NCBI GenBank assembly: GCA_949283375.1
Contig: CASDSM010000036.1
Span: 62,001-126,000 of the forward strand
Length of the DNA stretch: 64,000 bases
Reading direction: 5' to 3'
From: an uncultured Eubacteriales bacterium
GTDB taxonomy: Bacteria > Bacillota > Clostridia > Oscillospirales > Oscillospiraceae
Of this stretch, positions 61,858 through 64,000 are shown in pieces. The position numbers and the translations under genes were made by a program. How positions within the stretch are numbered: the first letter of the stretch is position 1; each line of letters begins with the position of its first letter. The notes beneath the pieces were generated by a model, which had not been told where the DNA came from, did not search any database, and saw only the letters and a list, made by a program, of their open reading frames with translations.

Positions 61858-62501
61858 TCATTGCTTCCCCTCCACTTCTTCCTTCAAGAGCTGCAAAAAA
61901 GCCTTGGACGCCCGGGAAAAGACCTGTTCCCGCTTCCATGCCACCGTGAGCCGGGCGGTCATGGGCGATGAGAGGGGGCGGAAGCAGAGTCCCCGCTCCC
62001 CGTCCGTCTGGATGATCCCCGCCAGTCCCACCGCATACCCCAGTCCCTGACGGACCAGGTGGGTGGCGTTATAGAGCAGGTCATAGGTGGCCACCACATG
62101 GGCCGGTTTTCTCCCGAGCCAGGCCTGAAATGCGCCGTCATTGGCGGTCTGATGGGAGAGAATGAGGGGGAGGTCCCGCAGGTCCTCCGGCGTAACGGCG
62201 GTGCGGGATGCCAGAGGGCTGTCCTCCCGCATGAGGACGCCCCAGACATCCCGCCGGGGCAGGACCAGCGACTCATACTTCCCGGTGTCCACCCTTCCCA
62301 CGAACAGCCCGTAATCCACCAGACCTTGATCCAGCTTTTCCATCACCACCTGGGCGTCGCCGCTGTAAAAATGGAACCGGACCGACGGGGCCCGGCTCTG
62401 CAGCCGTCTGGCGGCGGAGGCGAAGAAGGAAAACCCCTCCGTCTCTCCGCCGCAGATGTAGACGTCCCCCTCTATGCTCTGGCCGCTGCCGGAGAGCTCA
62501 C
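61858..62501 (-). pseudogene. Headless LysR regulator (substrate-binding domain only)
   Basis: About 214 codons to the stop at 61858: ELSGSGQSIEGDVYICGGETEGFSFFASAARRLQ, VMEKLDQGLVDYGLFVG, LPRRDVWGVLMREDSPLA, IILSHQ-like PLILSHQTANDG, and a normal C-terminus. The DNA-binding HTH and linker (about 80 residues) are missing because the sequence breaks at about 62502, where an aldo/keto reductase fragment starts on the other strand. Confidence 0.8.
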
Positions 62502-62504
62502 AGA

Positions 62505-63002
62505 CTGCTCCTGCACCATCCCGGTGTCGGGGCTGTGGATGCCTATCTCGCCATGGAGCAGGCTGTGGCGGACGGAAAAATCCGCTCCATCGGCCTTTCC
62601 AACTGGTATGTGGAGGAGCTGGAGGAATTTCTGCCCCAGGTGAACATCACCCCGGCTCTGGTACAAAACGAGATCCACCCCTATTATCAGGAGCCGGATG
62701 TGGTGCCGTATATTCAGGAGCTGGGCATCACGGTGCAGGGTTGGTATCCGCTGGGCGGCAGAGGATACACCGGGGAGCTGCTGGGGGATGAGACCATCTC
62801 CGCCATTGCCGAGGCTCACGACGTCACTTCTGCCCAGGTGATTTTACGCTGGAATCTCCAGAGGGGCGTGGTGGTCATCCCCGGCTCCAGTGATCCGGAC
62901 CACATCCGGGAAAACCTCGACCTCTTCGGCTTCCAACTGACGGATGAGGAAATGGCGCAGATCGCCGGGCTGAACCGGGACGAAAAGCATGACTGGTATT
63001 GA
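62505..63002 (+). pseudogene. Headless aldo/keto reductase (C-terminal half)
   Basis: About 165 codons: LLLHHPGVGAVDAYLAMEQAVADGKIRSIGLSNWYVEELEEFLP, NEIHPYYQE, VQGWYPLGGRG, VILRWNLQRGVVVIPGSS and a normal C-terminus EKHDWY. The N-terminal half with the catalytic Asp/Tyr/Lys is missing; the catalytic His (LHH) remains. It faces the headless LysR at the junction. Translation from GTG 62535 would give a non-functional product. Confidence 0.85.
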
Positions 63003-63018
63003 TACGGAGAAGCGGGCG

Positions 63019-63570
63019 ATGAAGGTGATTGCAGTCAACGGCAGCGCCCGGAAGGACGGAAATACCGCCATTCTGATCAGCCGGGTATTTGAGGAACTGA
63101 ACAAAGAAGGGATCGAGACCGAGATGATCCAGCTTGCCGGACAGGTGATCGCGCCCTGCAAGGCCTGTTGGGCCTGCGGCGGTCAGGGGAATTGCGTCCA
63201 CCGCAAGGACGCCTTCCGGGAGATCTTTGAACAGATGAAAGCAGCGGATGGGATCCTCCTGGCCTCCCCGGTCTATTCCGCCAATATCTCTGCCAATCTG
63301 CAGGCGCTTCTGGAGCGGGCGGCGGTGGTCTGTGACATGAATCCCGGCCTGCTGACCCACAAGGCAGGCGCCGCGGTGGCAGCGGCCGGGCGGGGCGGCG
63401 CGCTGCATGCGATAGACGCCATGCACCACTTCTTCCTCAACCATGAGATGTTCGTAGTCGGTTCCACCTACTGGAACATGGCTCATGGACAGATGCCCGG
63501 AGATGTGGAGCAGGACACAGAGGGGCTTGCCAATATGAGCAATCTGGGCCAGAATATGGCGTATCTGTAA
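63019..63570 (+). CDS. NADPH-dependent FMN reductase / flavodoxin-fold protein
   Basis: 183 residues. FMN loop VIAVNGSARKDGNTAILI; CKACWACGGQGNCVHRKDAFREIFEQMKAADGILLASPVYSANISANLQALLERA is typical of iron-sulfur flavoproteins and related reductases, with a compact Cys motif (CKACWACGGQGNC) that could carry a cluster. The end (NMAYL then stop) is slightly shorter than relatives. ATG 63019, 16 bases after the reductase fragment. Iron-sulfur flavoprotein or azoreductase-like; exact activity unknown. Confidence 0.85.
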   Translation: MKVIAVNGSARKDGNTAILISRVFEELNKEGIETEMIQLAGQVIAPCKACWACGGQGNCVHRKDAFREIFEQMKAADGILLASPVYSANISANLQALLERAAVVCDMNPGLLTHKAGAAVAAAGRGGALHAIDAMHHFFLNHEMFVVGSTYWNMAHGQMPGDVEQDTEGLANMSNLGQNMAYL

Positions 63571-63597
63571 AAAGCCCTAAGGGAGAGGGGGTAATCT

Positions 63598-63786
63598 GAA
63601 AAGACCATCCTCCCCTTCTGCACCTCCCATTCCAGCGGCGTGGGCTCCAGCGCGGAGGACCTGCATGATCTCTGCCCGGACACCGTGACCTGGGCGGATG
63701 GAACCCGCTTTGCAAACGGCACGTCCGGAGCGGAAATGGAAAGCTGGCTCCAGAACCACGGATTGGCCGGGCGGGGCAGTTCATAA
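63598..63786 (+). pseudogene. Flavodoxin C-terminal fragment
   Basis: About 62 codons: KTILPFCTSHSSGVGSSAEDLHDLCPDTVTWADGTRFANGTSGAEMESWLQNHGL and a stop at 63786. This is the last third of a Flavodoxin_4 protein; an in-frame TAA lies directly upstream, so the N-terminal two thirds are missing. Confidence 0.8.
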
Positions 63787-64000
63787 GCGAGCGTTTTCTG
63801 CGGTCTCTTTCGTTTTCCATCCAGAACGATTCTGCAGCGGGCTGTATCTTTCCTGCCGCGCAGGACACAAAATCCGAGGGCCTGGGGAGCGGGATCCACA
63901 GCAAGATAGAGGGCGACAGATGTTGAAAACGTCTGCGTATGACAAATCGTGTATTGCAGGATTGTATTACGAGCCGTATCTTGCTCTTTGTCATACACGC
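63787..64000. other. Non-coding or unrecognised end of window with inverted repeat
   Basis: No gene recognised. Arms GTATGACAAA (63937-63946) and TTTGTCATAC (63987-63996) form a 10-bp inverted repeat around 40 AT-rich bases; a minus-strand frame covering the area shows no family features that I can recognise. Confidence 0.35.

Noticed and set aside
63483-63998. Minus-strand frame at the window end as a gene
   Set aside because: Overlaps antisense to the flavodoxin fragment and flavin reductase end, no recognisable domain, and no clear ribosome binding site.

Overview
The window looks like chromosomal DNA from a GC-rich, strictly fermentative member of the Clostridia, most likely a gut Oscillospirales/Oscillospiraceae lineage. 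This rests on gene content: an NfnAB-type transhydrogenase pair, a hydrogenase-regulator-like protein, a DUF3793-flavodoxin pair, many lipoproteins, lactose/galactose/sucrose/glucarate use, ATG/GTG/TTG starts with strong GGAGG sites and sigma-A type promoters. No species is claimed. I saw no rRNA, tRNA, CRISPR array or complete insertion sequence.

Layout. 0-3.1 kb: a MacB/FtsX-type ABC exporter whose permease (cut by the window edge) carries a very long heptad-repeat stalk. 3.3-5.1 kb: a DUF815 AAA+ ATPase and a membrane-anchored protein. 5.2-11.5 kb: a complete minus-strand F1Fo ATP synthase operon (atpB-E-F-A-G-D-C) with no atpH; instead the C-terminal half of the delta subunit is fused to the N-terminus of alpha. 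11.8-13.6 kb: LysR regulator and a YkuE-like phosphoesterase. 13.7-18.4 kb: a lipoprotein with a degenerate LHH-nuclease-like tail coupled to a large surface protein, then a two-domain lipoprotein. 18.8-25.2 kb: rsmI/trmN6, a C39-type peptidase, and a two-component system followed by two paralogous exported proteins. 25.4-28.1 kb: DUF3793-flavodoxin operon with twin TTAG-N6-CTAA operators, and a fructokinase. 28.1-30.4 kb: nfnB/nfnA. 30.5-38.2 kb: a cluster of hairpins, then galK-galT and a solute-binding lipoprotein coupled to lacZ. 38.4-42.1 kb: MerR plus lipoprotein, then a TetM-like ribosomal GTPase fused to a YacP/Rae1-like NYN nuclease domain. 42.1-49 kb: PsiE-like protein, acyl-ACP thioesterase, comEC, hydrogenase regulator with D-lactate dehydrogenase, ECF sigma with an RsgI-like anti-sigma. 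49-52 kb: carboxymuconolactone-decarboxylase-like protein, cupin and flavodoxin, divergent from a LysR gene. 52.2-60.8 kb: glucarate catabolism (glycerate kinase, gudD, aldolase remnant, PrpR-type sensor remnant) and a sucrose/fructan locus (two ABC permeases, LacI repressor, GH32 hydrolase). 60.8-64 kb: damaged genes.

The most interesting signals are (1) the GTPase-NYN fusion, which suggests a single protein that docks at the ribosomal A site and could cut mRNA there, (2) the delta-alpha fused ATP synthase that lacks the delta N-terminal domain, (3) the lipoprotein/surface-protein pair with a nuclease-like fold that has lost its histidines, and (4) a run of 'scar' junctions from 55 to 64 kb, where neighbouring genes have lost facing ends and are joined, plus a G7 frameshift in the LacI repressor. 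The scars may be real reductive deletions or assembly joins; the sequence alone cannot decide. Carbon flow can be read across the window: lactose and galactose by LacZ/GalK/GalT, sucrose or fructans by GH32 plus fructokinase, glucarate by GudD/aldolase/glycerate kinase, with NfnAB, hydrogenase control and D-lactate dehydrogenase handling reductant and the ATP synthase coupling ATP to the ion gradient.
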